NCBI GenBank assembly: GCA_944319795.1 | Contig: CALUFA010000018.1 | Location: 1-45,908, forward strand | Direction of reading: 5' to 3' | DNA length: 45,908 nt | DNA from: an uncultured Prevotella sp. | GTDB taxonomy: Bacteria; Bacteroidota; Bacteroidia; Bacteroidales; Bacteroidaceae | Part shown: piece after piece, positions 16,057-25,374 of the stretch | How positions within the stretch are numbered: position 1 is the stretch's first letter | Layout: each line of letters opens with the position of its first letter | Notes under the pieces: generated by a model | Databases searched by the model: none | Seen by the model: only the letters and a program-made list of their open reading frames with translations | What the model was told of the DNA's origin: nothing | Program-made: the position numbers and the translations under genes

Positions 16057-16602
16057 ATGGCAACACGCGAAGAATACGAACAACTTAAGGCTTTCGCACG
16101 CATCGACGGAGCCATCGTCGGAGGTTTGTGGATACTAAGTTTCGCGTTCTTCATCGGCGAATTTTACAACCCGATGTTCGGATTCATCTCCTTACTTGTC
16201 GGAACATTCTCGTTAGTATTCGCCGCCTTGCGCCTGCGTAAGTTCCGCGACAACGTGCTTGAAGGCGTCATATCTTTCAGAAGAGCCTTGCTTTACAGCA
16301 TGCTTACATATTTTTACGCAGCACTGCTCATGGCTGCCGCCCAGTTCATCTATTTCCAATTCATAGACAACGGCTTCCTTCTTTCACAATACGAAGCGAT
16401 AACACAGACGCAAGAGTTTAAAAGCATGCTCGGCCTTTACGGCGTAAGGCCAGAAGAAATGAAATTGGCAATGGACAACATTGCCGCCTTACGCCCCATC
16501 GACATAGCGTTGCAATTCCTTTCAACAAATGTGATTTTAGGGTTCGTAATCAGCCTGCCGATAGCCGTAATGCTTAAGTCTAAATATAAAAGGAGGTTTT
16601 AA
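16057..16602 (+). CDS. DUF4199 membrane protein
   Basis: This 181-residue protein has four hydrophobic spans (about residues 17-35, 38-56, 80-105 and 158-175) and the DUF4199 layout common in Bacteroidetes. Function is unknown. It precedes a membrane-bound dolichol-phosphate-mannose-like glycosyltransferase by 34 bases. This pairing is common in the phylum, and the two probably form an operon. Confidence 0.82.
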   Translation: MATREEYEQLKAFARIDGAIVGGLWILSFAFFIGEFYNPMFGFISLLVGTFSLVFAALRLRKFRDNVLEGVISFRRALLYSMLTYFYAALLMAAAQFIYFQFIDNGFLLSQYEAITQTQEFKSMLGLYGVRPEEMKLAMDNIAALRPIDIALQFLSTNVILGFVISLPIAVMLKSKYKRRF

Positions 16603-16636
16603 ACAATTTCCACCAACTTCTTAAAATCAGCAGAAC

Positions 16637-17602
16637 ATGGACATTTCCGTAATCATACCATTATATAACGAAGAAGAATCATTGCCCGAACTCTATGCTT
16701 GGATTGAGCGAGTAATGAAAGCCAACAACTTCACATACGAAGTCATCTTCATCAACGACGGCTCTACAGACCGTTCATGGGACGTAATTCAAGATCTCGG
16801 TAACAAGCACGAATGCGTTAAAGGCATTAAGTTCCGCCGCAACTACGGCAAGAGTCCGGCGCTGTATTGCGGATTCAAGGAGGCTGAAGGCGACGTAGTT
16901 ATAACAATGGACGCCGATTTACAGGATTCGCCCGACGAAATACCTGAACTTTACAGGATGATTAAGGAAGACGGCTACGACCTCGTTTCCGGATACAAAC
17001 AGAAGCGTTACGACCCATTGTCAAAGACCATCCCCACGAAACTTTTCAACGCTACGGCGCGCAAAATAAGCGGAATAAAGAATCTGCACGACTTCAACTG
17101 CGGATTGAAGTCATACCGCCGCGACGTAGTGAAGAACATAGAAGTGTACGGCGAAATGCACCGTTACATCCCGTATTTGGCAAAAAACGCAGGCTTTAGT
17201 AAAATCGGCGAGAAAGTAGTACACCACCAGGCACGCAAATACGGAAAGTCAAAATTCGGCCTTAACAGGTTCTTCAACGGCTACCTTGACCTGATAACAC
17301 TGTGGTTCCTAAGCAGTTTCGGGCGCAAGCCGATGCATGTTTTCGGTTTCTTAGGCACGATAATGTTCTTCATCGGCTTTGTTTCTGCGGTAATAATCGG
17401 CATCGACAAGCTCTATTCGCTCGCCCACGGCATACCGCAACGCCTAGTTACCGACTCTCCTTATTTCTATATCGCGCTGACGATGATGGTTATCGGCACG
17501 CAATTATTCCTCACCGGATTCTTAGGCGACCTTGTAAGCAGAAACTCGTCTAATAGGAACGACTACCAGATTGCGGGAAAAATAAGATGCAGTGAACAAT
17601 AA
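16637..17602 (+). CDS. Family 2 glycosyltransferase, DPM1/GtrB type
   Basis: This 321-residue enzyme has an N-terminal GT-A domain. SVIIPLYNEEESLPEL is the nucleotide-binding start, then FINDGSTDRSWDV, MDADLQDSPDEI with the DxD-like metal site, and FNCGLKSYRRDV. Two C-terminal transmembrane helices follow at about residues 235-260 and 270-300. It should transfer a sugar to a polyprenyl phosphate at the inner membrane. The sugar is unknown. Confidence 0.9.
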   Translation: MDISVIIPLYNEEESLPELYAWIERVMKANNFTYEVIFINDGSTDRSWDVIQDLGNKHECVKGIKFRRNYGKSPALYCGFKEAEGDVVITMDADLQDSPDEIPELYRMIKEDGYDLVSGYKQKRYDPLSKTIPTKLFNATARKISGIKNLHDFNCGLKSYRRDVVKNIEVYGEMHRYIPYLAKNAGFSKIGEKVVHHQARKYGKSKFGLNRFFNGYLDLITLWFLSSFGRKPMHVFGFLGTIMFFIGFVSAVIIGIDKLYSLAHGIPQRLVTDSPYFYIALTMMVIGTQLFLTGFLGDLVSRNSSNRNDYQIAGKIRCSEQ

Positions 17603-17702
17603 CGGCGCAACGCAAGATTGCGAATAAAGCGGAAACGGACGGATGAAAAAGGAAATACCACAAAATATTTTCATTAACAACAGGAACAAGGCGGAACGTA
17701 AT

Positions 17703-18245
17703 ATGAAACAAGACAAAAAGCGACATACCAGCCAACGCAGGCGTTATTCTTCGTTGTTCCGTCTGCCGTTATACCTTTTCGCGCTGTTGCTATTAAGCGC
17801 ATCGTGCTCGTCTGTCGACTGCCCGTTGAACAGTTTGGTCTATACCCAATACCAACTGATGACCCCTGGCGGCGAAGTAGACACGCTAAGCGACACGCTT
17901 ACGATAACGACGGCCCTCACAGACGGAGCCGACTCGGTCTTAATCAACCGCAACGTAAACACCACAGAGTTCGCCTTGCCGATAAGCTATGCGCAACCCC
18001 AAGATGTTTTCTTTTTCGAAATGAAGGACACCCTGACGGGGGCAATCACCTATGATACGGTTACAGTTGTGAAGGAAAACCGCCCCCACTTCGAGTCGGT
18101 CGACTGTTCGCCGTTGTATTTCCATACACTGACGGCCGTAAACACTACCCACAACGCCGTCGACTCGGTTGTAATAAAAAATCCCGATGTAACTTATGAC
18201 ACTTCAAAAAAGCATATATACATTTATTTCAAGCATCGCGATTAG
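17703..18245 (+). CDS. DUF6452 family lipoprotein
   Basis: This 180-residue protein starts at ATG 17703 (an upstream ATG at 17643 is possible). It has a basic stretch, a hydrophobic segment and a lipobox LSASC, then a beta-rich body. The pattern, and a DUF6048 gene next door, match the DUF6452/DUF6048 pair seen in Bacteroidales. Function is unknown; an envelope location is expected. Its last 50 bases overlap the following gene in another frame, which indicates translational coupling. Confidence 0.72.
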   Translation: MKQDKKRHTSQRRRYSSLFRLPLYLFALLLLSASCSSVDCPLNSLVYTQYQLMTPGGEVDTLSDTLTITTALTDGADSVLINRNVNTTEFALPISYAQPQDVFFFEMKDTLTGAITYDTVTVVKENRPHFESVDCSPLYFHTLTAVNTTHNAVDSVVIKNPDVTYDTSKKHIYIYFKHRD

Positions 18246-18879
18246 CCTCCTGCTGCTTATTCCTACGACGGCAGACGCCAAAAACGACAACGAGGCAAAG
18301 AACGACACGATACCGTTTTTCAGGGGATTTGCCGTGTCGGCAGACCTCGTCGGGCCGATACAGATGTTGATGGGCGACTACGGACAATACGAGGCGGCGC
18401 TGCGCATCAACCTGAAAGACAAATATTTTCCCGTAGTCGAGTTAGGCATCGGCAAGGCCGACCATGAAAACGACCTGACAAACATATCCTATAAGACCAG
18501 CGCCCCATACGCAAAGATAGGCATCGATTTCAACCTACTCAAGAACAAGCACGACATCTACCGGCTGTTCGCTGGAGCGAGATATGCGTTCACGTCATTC
18601 AAATACGACTTGTCGCACCCCGGAATGACCGATCCCGTGTGGGGCGGACTTGCACCTTACGAGGCGACAGGCGTGAAATGCTCTTACCAATGGATTGAAG
18701 CCGTAGTCGGTGTCGACGCAAAAATGTGGGGGCCGGTGCACTTAGGCTGGAGCGTCAGGTACCGCAGCAGATTGTCATACGACGACGGGGCATTAGGCAA
18801 TTCGTGGTACGTTCCGGGCTTCGGTAAATCCAACGGAAGCAACATCGGCGGCACGTTCAACATTACAATCGACATTTAA
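18196..18879 (+). CDS. DUF6048 family outer-membrane-like protein
   Basis: This 227-residue protein has a signal peptide (about residues 1-28, ending ADA). Its body has alternating strands (FAVSADLVGPIQMLMGDYGQ, LHLGWSVRYRSRLSY) and ends in a strand NITIDI, all consistent with a small outer-membrane beta-barrel. It overlaps the DUF6452 gene by 50 bases. Its role is not established. Confidence 0.72.
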   Translation: MTLQKSIYTFISSIAISLLLLIPTTADAKNDNEAKNDTIPFFRGFAVSADLVGPIQMLMGDYGQYEAALRINLKDKYFPVVELGIGKADHENDLTNISYKTSAPYAKIGIDFNLLKNKHDIYRLFAGARYAFTSFKYDLSHPGMTDPVWGGLAPYEATGVKCSYQWIEAVVGVDAKMWGPVHLGWSVRYRSRLSYDDGALGNSWYVPGFGKSNGSNIGGTFNITIDI

Positions 18880-18964
18880 CAAACAATCATTATAACACTT
18901 TGCGGCCGGAATACCAACTACGGCACACCCGTTTGCTGTTTGTCAAACGAAGAAAAAGACAAAA

Positions 18965-19984
18965 ATGATGAAGAACAAGAAAATACTTTGGCAGTCGGCA
19001 TTCCTTCTTTTCCTGATCGCCGGTACGGTAATCATCGTAAGGCAACAGCATTCCACGCCTTACCAGAAGGACAAAGGCTTCATCTTCGGCACCGTCTACA
19101 ACATTACATACCAACACGACAAAAGCCTTAAAGACGGCATCGAAGCCGAGTTGATGAGGGTTGACAACTCTTTGTCGCCGTTCAACAAGCAATCGGTAAT
19201 CTCGAAAATAAACCGCAACGAAAACGTGAAGGCCGACAAGATGTTCACCGACGTGTTCACGCTGGCGCAAAAAATATCGGCAGACACCGACGGAGCGTTC
19301 GACATAACGGTGGCGCCGTTGGTCAACGCATGGGGATTCGGTTTCAAGAACGACACGCGGCCAACGCGCCACGCCATCGACAGCCTAAGGCAATTAATCG
19401 GATACGAAAAGGCGTCGCTCGCCGACGGGACTGTGAGCAAGAAAGACCCGCGCGTAATGCTCGACTGCAGCGCCATTGCGAAAGGATACGCCTGCGATGT
19501 CGTGGCGGGCTTCCTGCGGGCCAAGGGTATTGAAAACTTCATGGTCGAAATCGGCGGCGAAATCGTAACGAGCGGCATCAACGACAAGCGGTTGCCGTGG
19601 AAGATCGGCGTGACAAAACCCGTTGACGACTCGCTCAGCACGAACCAGGAAATGCAAACCGTATTAAACGTAACCAACAAGGCCATGGCTACGAGCGGCA
19701 ACTACCGCAACTTCTACTATAAGGACGGTAAGAAATACGCCCACACCATCGACCCGCAAACAGGCAACCCCGTACAGCACAACATACTGTCGGCCACAGT
19801 GCTGGCGGACGATTGCGCCTCGGCCGACGCCTACGCCACGGCTTTCATGGTGATGGGCCTCGACAGGGCCAAGGCCGTTTTAGACCGGCATCCGGAACTT
19901 ATGGCATATTTCATCTATTCAGACGGCAACGGCAAGAACGCCGTATGGTACTCTCCCACGCTAAGGGACAAGATAGCGGAATAA
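18965..19984 (+). CDS. apbE: FAD:protein FMN transferase (ApbE)
   Basis: This 339-residue enzyme attaches FMN covalently to Thr or Ser residues of partner proteins such as Na+-NQR and RNF subunits. The N-terminus is a single hydrophobic anchor at about residues 9-26 without a lipobox Cys, so it probably stays in the inner membrane facing the periplasm. Motifs are YKDGKKYAHTIDPQTGNPV, CSAIAKGYACDVV, MVEIGGEI, and SADAYATAFMVMG near the end. The next gene (Crp/Fnr) begins 40 bases after the stop and may be co-transcribed. Confidence 0.93.
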   Translation: MMKNKKILWQSAFLLFLIAGTVIIVRQQHSTPYQKDKGFIFGTVYNITYQHDKSLKDGIEAELMRVDNSLSPFNKQSVISKINRNENVKADKMFTDVFTLAQKISADTDGAFDITVAPLVNAWGFGFKNDTRPTRHAIDSLRQLIGYEKASLADGTVSKKDPRVMLDCSAIAKGYACDVVAGFLRAKGIENFMVEIGGEIVTSGINDKRLPWKIGVTKPVDDSLSTNQEMQTVLNVTNKAMATSGNYRNFYYKDGKKYAHTIDPQTGNPVQHNILSATVLADDCASADAYATAFMVMGLDRAKAVLDRHPELMAYFIYSDGNGKNAVWYSPTLRDKIAE

Positions 19985-20023
19985 GCCGATACCCCCACGA
20001 CACTACAATCAACAACGACACTC

Positions 20024-20698
20024 ATGCCTAACATCAAACTGCACGAACGCATACTCGAACTGCCTTTATTCCAAGGCATGAGCAAGAACGACCTCGAAGA
20101 GGTGATAGCTTCGACCAAGTTCAGCAACCTTTTTTATTCAAAAGGCAAGGTCGTCGTAAACGAAGACGACGTATGCGACAAGTTGTACTTCCTAATCAAA
20201 GGCTCGATACACGCCATCGGCTACGCCGACGACCACGGATACTCAATAACCGAGACTTTCTCGGCGCCCGAGATACTGCAGCCCGAACGCATATTCGGGC
20301 TGACGCAACGCTACACGCGCACGTTCAAGACAAAAACCGACTGCACCTTCATCAGCCTCGGCAAGATGGACACCCTCGGACTTGCCGACAAATACGAGAT
20401 ATTCAGGCTGAACATGCTCAACATAATCTGCACCAAGTCGCAACGGCTTACGCGCTTCCCGTGGCGCACACGCCCCAAGGACATACGCCACAAGATAGCA
20501 AGGTTCATCGAAATGCGCTGCCTGCGGCCCGCCGGAGAGAAAATCGTACACATCAAGATGGAACGGCTCAGCGACGAAATAGGCGAAAGCCGCCTGAACG
20601 TATCGCGCGAACTGAACGCCATGGACGCCGAAGGCATAATATCACTGAGGCGTGGCGAGATATACGTTTACGCCCTCGAGAAGATTATAAGAAGCTAA
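20024..20698 (+). CDS. Crp/Fnr-family transcriptional regulator
   Basis: This 224-residue regulator has an N-terminal cyclic-nucleotide-binding-like jelly roll (LPLFQGMSKNDLEEVI, FYSKGKVVVNEDD, LYFLIKGSIHAIG) and a C-terminal winged helix (IKMERLSDEIGESRLNVSRE). It has no cysteine cluster for an iron-sulfur centre. The effector is unknown. A perfect 28-bp hairpin lies about 55 bases after the stop. Confidence 0.86.
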   Translation: MPNIKLHERILELPLFQGMSKNDLEEVIASTKFSNLFYSKGKVVVNEDDVCDKLYFLIKGSIHAIGYADDHGYSITETFSAPEILQPERIFGLTQRYTRTFKTKTDCTFISLGKMDTLGLADKYEIFRLNMLNIICTKSQRLTRFPWRTRPKDIRHKIARFIEMRCLRPAGEKIVHIKMERLSDEIGESRLNVSRELNAMDAEGIISLRRGEIYVYALEKIIRS

Positions 20699-20752
20699 GT
20701 CAGGCGCAAGCCCACAACTGCTTAAGATACAACCATTTACCGACCACGCTCC

Positions 20753-20811
20753 AAAAGGCCGTGTATTGCGGCGCAAAAGGCAACCTTTTGCGCCGCAATA
20801 CACGGCCTTTT
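20753..20811. repeat. Perfect 28-bp hairpin with 3-base loop
   Basis: Arms 20753-20780 and 20784-20811 are perfectly complementary around a CAA loop; the arms start and end with AAAAGG/CCTTTT. The structure probably ends transcription of the Crp/Fnr gene. The adjacent GCTGAAAGGCAGCCTTTTAC (20816-20835) is the same module seen inverted near 10930. Confidence 0.9.
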
Positions 20812-20835
20812 ACACGCTGAAAGGCAGCCTTTTAC

Positions 20836-21020
20836 AAAACCGCCACTCGCCTGCCACGTAAATATTAGTTAAAATCGGGAGTTCCGATTACACACAACGA
20901 ATATAATTATTATCTTTGCATAAGATAAGATATGGCGGGCAACGGCCGTAAAGACAAATGAACATGTTTCATACAGCCGGGGCTTCCGCCAACCCATAAT
21001 CAATAAGATAAAACGTTAGT
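20836..21020 (+). promoter_or_regulatory. Leader and -7 box for the M3 peptidase
   Basis: TATCTTTG at 20911-20918 fits the consensus. The ATG used is 102 bases downstream. Apart from this and the hairpin upstream, the 20699-21020 interval holds nothing recognisable. Confidence 0.55.
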
Positions 21021-23111
21021 ATGAACGAAAATATGACTGAAGGAGCACGAAAGAATCCTTTTTTTGAACCGTACAACACCCTCCACGACACAGTACCATT
21101 CGACAAAATCAGGCTTGAAGATTTCGAGGAAGCCTTCATGGAAGGCATACGCCGCGACGACGAGCAAATCGAAAAGACGATAAACAATCCCGAGAAGCCG
21201 ACTTTCGACAACACGATAATCAACGTCGACGAAGACAAGGACGGATACTACGACCTGCTGTCGCGCGTGTCGACGGTTTTCTCAAACATGCTCAGCGCCG
21301 AGACCAACGACGACCTCGACGCCTTGGCACAGAAGTTACAACCCATACTGACCAAACACGCCAACGACGTAAGGCTGAACAAGCGCCTGTTCGAGCGCGT
21401 GAAAGCCGTGCATGCGCACCACCGCAAACTCACTCCGGAAGAGAAGATGCTCCTCGACAACTGCTACGACGGTTTCGTCCGCAGCGGAGCGCTGCTCGAC
21501 GACGAGGGCAAGGAGAAGCTGCGCAAGCTGACCGAGGAGGCAGGAATGCTGTCATTGCAGTTCTCGCAGAACCTGCTGAAAGAAAACAAGGCTTACACCC
21601 TGCACATAACCGACGGACAACAGCTTGAAGGACTGCCCGACACCGCACGCGAAGCGGCGGCAATGGCGGGCAAGGAGAAAGGCGTCGAAGGATGGGTTTT
21701 CACGCTCGACTACCCGAGTTACAGCCCGTTCATGACATACGCCGCCGACCGCGGACTGCGCAAGCAGATGTACATGGCACGCAACACTGTATGCACCCAC
21801 AACAACAGCGAGAACAACCTCGAAATATGCAAGCGCCTCGTCAACCTTAGACGCGAGATAGCACAGCTATTAGGCTTTAAGACCTACGCCGAGTATGCGC
21901 TGAAACGCAGGATGGCAGGCAACGCCCGCAACGTCTACAAACTGCTCGACGACCTTATCGGCGCTTACAAGCCAACGGCCGAAAAAGAAATAGGCGACAT
22001 CGCGAAACTGGCGGAAAAGCTCGAGGGCAAGGACTTCAAGGTTGAGCCTTGGGACTTCAGTTACTACTCGCACAAGCTGAAGCTGAAGAAATTCAACATC
22101 GACTCCGAAATGCTCCGCCCGTATTTCGAGCTGTCAAACGTAATCAAAGGCGTGTTCGGCCTGGCCAACAAGCTGTACGGAATAACGTTCAAGGAAAACA
22201 AGGACATACAAGTGTACCACCCGGACGTAAAGGCATACGAGGTGTTCGACAATGACGGCTCGTATCTCGCCGTGTTCTACGCCGACTTCTTCCCTCGCAA
22301 AGGCAAGCAGGGCGGCGCATGGATGACACAGTTCCAAGGCCAATGGATCGACCGCAAGGGCGTGAACGTCCGCCCGCACGTAAGCGTGGTAATGAACCTT
22401 ACCAAGCCTACGGAAGACAAGCCGGCTCTGCTGACGCTCGGCGAGGTGGAGACATTCCTGCACGAATTCGGGCACTCGCTCCACGGAATGTTCGCCAATA
22501 CGAGGTTTGAGAGCCTCTCGGGCACAAACGTTTGGTGGGATTTCGTCGAACTGCCGTCGCAGTTCATGGAGAACTATTCCGTCGAAAAAGATTTCCTACG
22601 CACCTTCGCGTTCCATTACCAGACAGGCGAACCATTGCCGGACGAACTGATCGGGCGCATCGTCAAGAGCCGCAACTTCATGGCCGCGTACTCATGCCTG
22701 CGCCAAGTAAGTTTCGGCCTGCTCGACATGGCTTACTATACGAAGAAAGACAAGTTCGATGAAGACATCATTCCGTTTGAAAAGAAAGCGTGGAAAAAGG
22801 CAATGGTAACCGAGCAACTGCCCGACACATGCATGACGGTACAGTTCAGCCACATCATGGCCGGAGGCTACGCCGCCGGATATTACAGCTACAAGTGGGC
22901 CGAAGTGCTCGACGCCGACGCGTTCAGCGTGTTCAAGAAACACGGCATTTTCGACCGGAAGACAGCGCAAAGTTTCCGTGACAACATACTATCAAAAGGC
23001 GGAACGGAGCACCCTATGACACTTTACAGACGATTCAAGGGCGGCGAGCCCACGATAGACGCCCTGCTGAAACGGAACGGAATAAAAAAGATAAAAAAGG
23101 CGAAACGATAA
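21021..23111 (+). CDS. M3-family metallopeptidase (peptidyl-dipeptidase / oligopeptidase A type)
   Basis: This 696-residue zinc peptidase degrades short peptides in the cytoplasm or periplasm. The catalytic motif HEFGH is at residues 481-485, with a downstream Glu in WDFVELPSQFMENY. ACT-like FSHIMAGGYAAGYYSYKWAEVLDADAF near the end is diagnostic of the Dcp/OpdA branch. No clear signal peptide is seen. ATG 21021 is taken; ATG 21033 would be four residues shorter and is equally possible. A 9-bp hairpin follows. Confidence 0.93.
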   Translation: MNENMTEGARKNPFFEPYNTLHDTVPFDKIRLEDFEEAFMEGIRRDDEQIEKTINNPEKPTFDNTIINVDEDKDGYYDLLSRVSTVFSNMLSAETNDDLDALAQKLQPILTKHANDVRLNKRLFERVKAVHAHHRKLTPEEKMLLDNCYDGFVRSGALLDDEGKEKLRKLTEEAGMLSLQFSQNLLKENKAYTLHITDGQQLEGLPDTAREAAAMAGKEKGVEGWVFTLDYPSYSPFMTYAADRGLRKQMYMARNTVCTHNNSENNLEICKRLVNLRREIAQLLGFKTYAEYALKRRMAGNARNVYKLLDDLIGAYKPTAEKEIGDIAKLAEKLEGKDFKVEPWDFSYYSHKLKLKKFNIDSEMLRPYFELSNVIKGVFGLANKLYGITFKENKDIQVYHPDVKAYEVFDNDGSYLAVFYADFFPRKGKQGGAWMTQFQGQWIDRKGVNVRPHVSVVMNLTKPTEDKPALLTLGEVETFLHEFGHSLHGMFANTRFESLSGTNVWWDFVELPSQFMENYSVEKDFLRTFAFHYQTGEPLPDELIGRIVKSRNFMAAYSCLRQVSFGLLDMAYYTKKDKFDEDIIPFEKKAWKKAMVTEQLPDTCMTVQFSHIMAGGYAAGYYSYKWAEVLDADAFSVFKKHGIFDRKTAQSFRDNILSKGGTEHPMTLYRRFKGGEPTIDALLKRNGIKKIKKAKR

Positions 23112-23127
23112 AGCCGTCGGAACAAAC

Positions 23128-23152
23128 ACGCAACGCCGTTAATGCGTTGCGT
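23128..23152 (+). terminator. Short hairpin after the M3 peptidase
   Basis: ACGCAACGC (23128-23136) pairs with GCGTTGCGT (23144-23152) around a seven-base loop. There is no U tract, so termination is uncertain. Confidence 0.4.
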
Positions 23153-23182
23153 CCAAACCATTTAACAAGCAACAGGAAAATC

Positions 23183-23635
23183 ATGACCGACATAGAAGAA
23201 AAACAGTTACTGCTCGACATCCGCTATCTGCGCATGGCCCGCATTTGGGCCGAGAACAGCTACTGCGAACGGCGCAAGGTAGGAGCGCTGGTCGTCAAGG
23301 ACAAGATGATCATAAGCGACGGATACAACGGAACGCCGAGCGGATTCGAAAACAAATGCGAAGACGGGAACAACGTTACCCTTCCATACGTGCTCCACGC
23401 CGAAGCCAACGCCATAACAAAACTGGCAAGAAGCTCGAACAACAGCGACGGCTCGACGCTCTACGTCACGGCGTCTCCATGCATAGAATGCTCGAAACTC
23501 ATAATCCAGTCAGGGATAAAACGCGTCGTCTACGGCGAGAAATACCGTTTGGAAGACGGCATAAACCTGTTGAAGAAAGCCAATATAGAAGTAGTTTACA
23601 TTAACTTAGACGAATATGAAACCAAACAAGTCTAA
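23183..23635 (+). CDS. Deoxycytidylate (dCMP) deaminase
   Basis: This is a 150-residue deaminase that makes dUMP from dCMP for thymidylate synthesis. The ATG at 23183 is chosen because MTDIEEKQLLLDIRYLRMA begins the conserved part. The zinc site is complete: H72-A-E74 (HAEANAI) and C100-x-x-C103 (SPCIEC). The N-terminal RKVGALVVKD and GYNGTPSGF are typical of the family (ComEB-like). It overlaps the downstream S41 protease gene by 20 bases, so the two are coupled. Confidence 0.93.
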   Translation: MTDIEEKQLLLDIRYLRMARIWAENSYCERRKVGALVVKDKMIISDGYNGTPSGFENKCEDGNNVTLPYVLHAEANAITKLARSSNNSDGSTLYVTASPCIECSKLIIQSGIKRVVYGEKYRLEDGINLLKKANIEVVYINLDEYETKQV

Positions 23636-25253
23636 CCGGCTGATGCCATTGTTGATGGCCGTTTGCGTTGTGGTAGGAATACTTGTCGGCACGTTTTACG
23701 CCAACCATTTCTCCGGTAACAGGCTCAACATAATCAACTCGGGCAGCAACAGGATAAACAACCTGCTGCACATAATCGACGACCAGTATGTAGACAAGGT
23801 GAATATCGACTCGCTTGTCGACATGGCCATCCCCCAAATACTTGCCGACCTCGACCCACACTCCGTATATTTCAGCGCCAAGGACATGAAACAGAACAAC
23901 GACGAGCTTAAAGGTTCGTTCTCTGGCGTCGGCATAGAGTTCGTTATCCGCGAGGATACCATCCACATACAAGGAGTGATAAAGAACGGCCCTGCAGACC
24001 AGGTAGGCATACGCGCAGGCGACAAGATAGTAAGTGTTGACGGCAAGCCGTTCGTCGGAAAGGTAGTAACCAACGCCGAAGCCATGCGCCGCCTGAAAGG
24101 CCCGAAGGACACTAAAGTGAAGATAGGCGTGATAAGGTATGGCGAAAAGAAAGTAAGGACGTTCACGATAACGCGCGCAGACATACCCCAAAAGAGCATC
24201 AACGCCGCATACATGATCGACGAGAACACCGGTTATATAAAGATTAAGAACTTCGGCGAGAACACTTACCCAGAGCTTCTCATCTCCTTAGCGAAGCTAT
24301 CGCAGGAAGGATTCAGCAACCTTATAATCGACCTTCGCGACAATACGGGCGGCTACTTGCAGTCGGCTGTGCAGATGGCGAACGAGTTCCTGCCCAAGAA
24401 CAAGCTCATAGTGTACACCGAAGGGCGGAAATCGCCGCGCCAGGACTACATGAGCGACGGCCGTGGCAGCTACCAACACATCCCCCTTGTAGTACTGATC
24501 AACGAGGGGTCGGCATCCGCGTCGGAGATATTCGCAGGAGCCATGCAAGACAACGACCGCGCGACGATTATCGGGCGCCGCTCGTTCGGCAAGGGCCTCG
24601 TGCAAAAACAACTCGAGTTCCCCGACGGTTCGATGATACGACTCACCGTGGCAAGGTATTACACGCCGTCAGGACGCTGCATACAAAAGCCCTACACGGC
24701 CGGCGACAACCAAGACTACGAAGAAGACCTGCTCGCAAGATACCAGCACGGCGAGTTCTTCTCGCAAGACAGCATAAAGCATACCGGCCCGGCTTACCAT
24801 ACAAGCATCGGCCGCACGGTATACGGAGGGGGCGGAATAACGCCTGACATATTCGTACCGGAGGACACTCTCGGCATGACATCCTACTACAAGGAGGCCG
24901 CAATGAGGGGGCTTATAATACAGTTCGCCTTCGTCTACACGGACAACAACCGTCCGAAACTTAGCGGCTTTGACAACATGCGCGACCTGTCAGACTACCT
25001 CGAACGGCAGAACACCGTGGACAAATTCGCCACTTACGCAGACAAGCATGGACTGAAGCGCCGCAACCTGTTGATAAAAAAATCGCACAATCTGCTGAAG
25101 ACGTTCATCAACAGCAGGATTATCTACAACATCATGGACGAAGAGGATTGGATAGAATACCTCAACCTCGACGACAACGTAATAAAGACGGCCATAGACG
25201 TTTTCGAGAACAACGCGGCGTTCCCGAAAAAACCGGAAAAGCAAAAGAATTAA
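23616..25253 (+). CDS. S41-family carboxyl-terminal processing protease with PDZ domain
   Basis: This 545-residue protein has an N-terminal membrane anchor (about residues 8-26) and a PDZ domain at about 95-180 (VGIEFVIREDTIHIQGVIKN, ADQVGIRAGDKIVSVDG). The S41 catalytic domain follows, with GSASASE at residues 298-304 and the catalytic Lys in RRSFGKG (K326). The C-terminal ~150 residues are an extension typical of Bacteroidetes homologues. It acts in the periplasm, probably trimming envelope proteins. Its stop codon lies inside a 40-bp perfect palindrome. Confidence 0.93.
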   Translation: MKPNKSNRLMPLLMAVCVVVGILVGTFYANHFSGNRLNIINSGSNRINNLLHIIDDQYVDKVNIDSLVDMAIPQILADLDPHSVYFSAKDMKQNNDELKGSFSGVGIEFVIREDTIHIQGVIKNGPADQVGIRAGDKIVSVDGKPFVGKVVTNAEAMRRLKGPKDTKVKIGVIRYGEKKVRTFTITRADIPQKSINAAYMIDENTGYIKIKNFGENTYPELLISLAKLSQEGFSNLIIDLRDNTGGYLQSAVQMANEFLPKNKLIVYTEGRKSPRQDYMSDGRGSYQHIPLVVLINEGSASASEIFAGAMQDNDRATIIGRRSFGKGLVQKQLEFPDGSMIRLTVARYYTPSGRCIQKPYTAGDNQDYEEDLLARYQHGEFFSQDSIKHTGPAYHTSIGRTVYGGGGITPDIFVPEDTLGMTSYYKEAAMRGLIIQFAFVYTDNNRPKLSGFDNMRDLSDYLERQNTVDKFATYADKHGLKRRNLLIKKSHNLLKTFINSRIIYNIMDEEDWIEYLNLDDNVIKTAIDVFENNAAFPKKPEKQKN

Positions 25254-25340
25254 GAGTTAAGGGTTAAGAATTAAGAAAAATAGCTTTAACGGCTCAAAGC
25301 AAAGCTATTTTTCTTAATTCTTAACCCTTAACTCTTAATT
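25248..25340. repeat. 40-bp perfect AT-rich inverted repeat
   Basis: Arms 25248-25287 and 25301-25340 are perfectly complementary around a 13-base loop and are built of TTAAGAG, TTAAGGG and TTAAGAA heptamers. The left arm includes the stop codon of the S41 protease gene. It is followed by a run of A. Confidence 0.92.
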
Positions 25341-25374
25341 AAAAAAACATTACTTTTTTTGATTCGATACAGCC

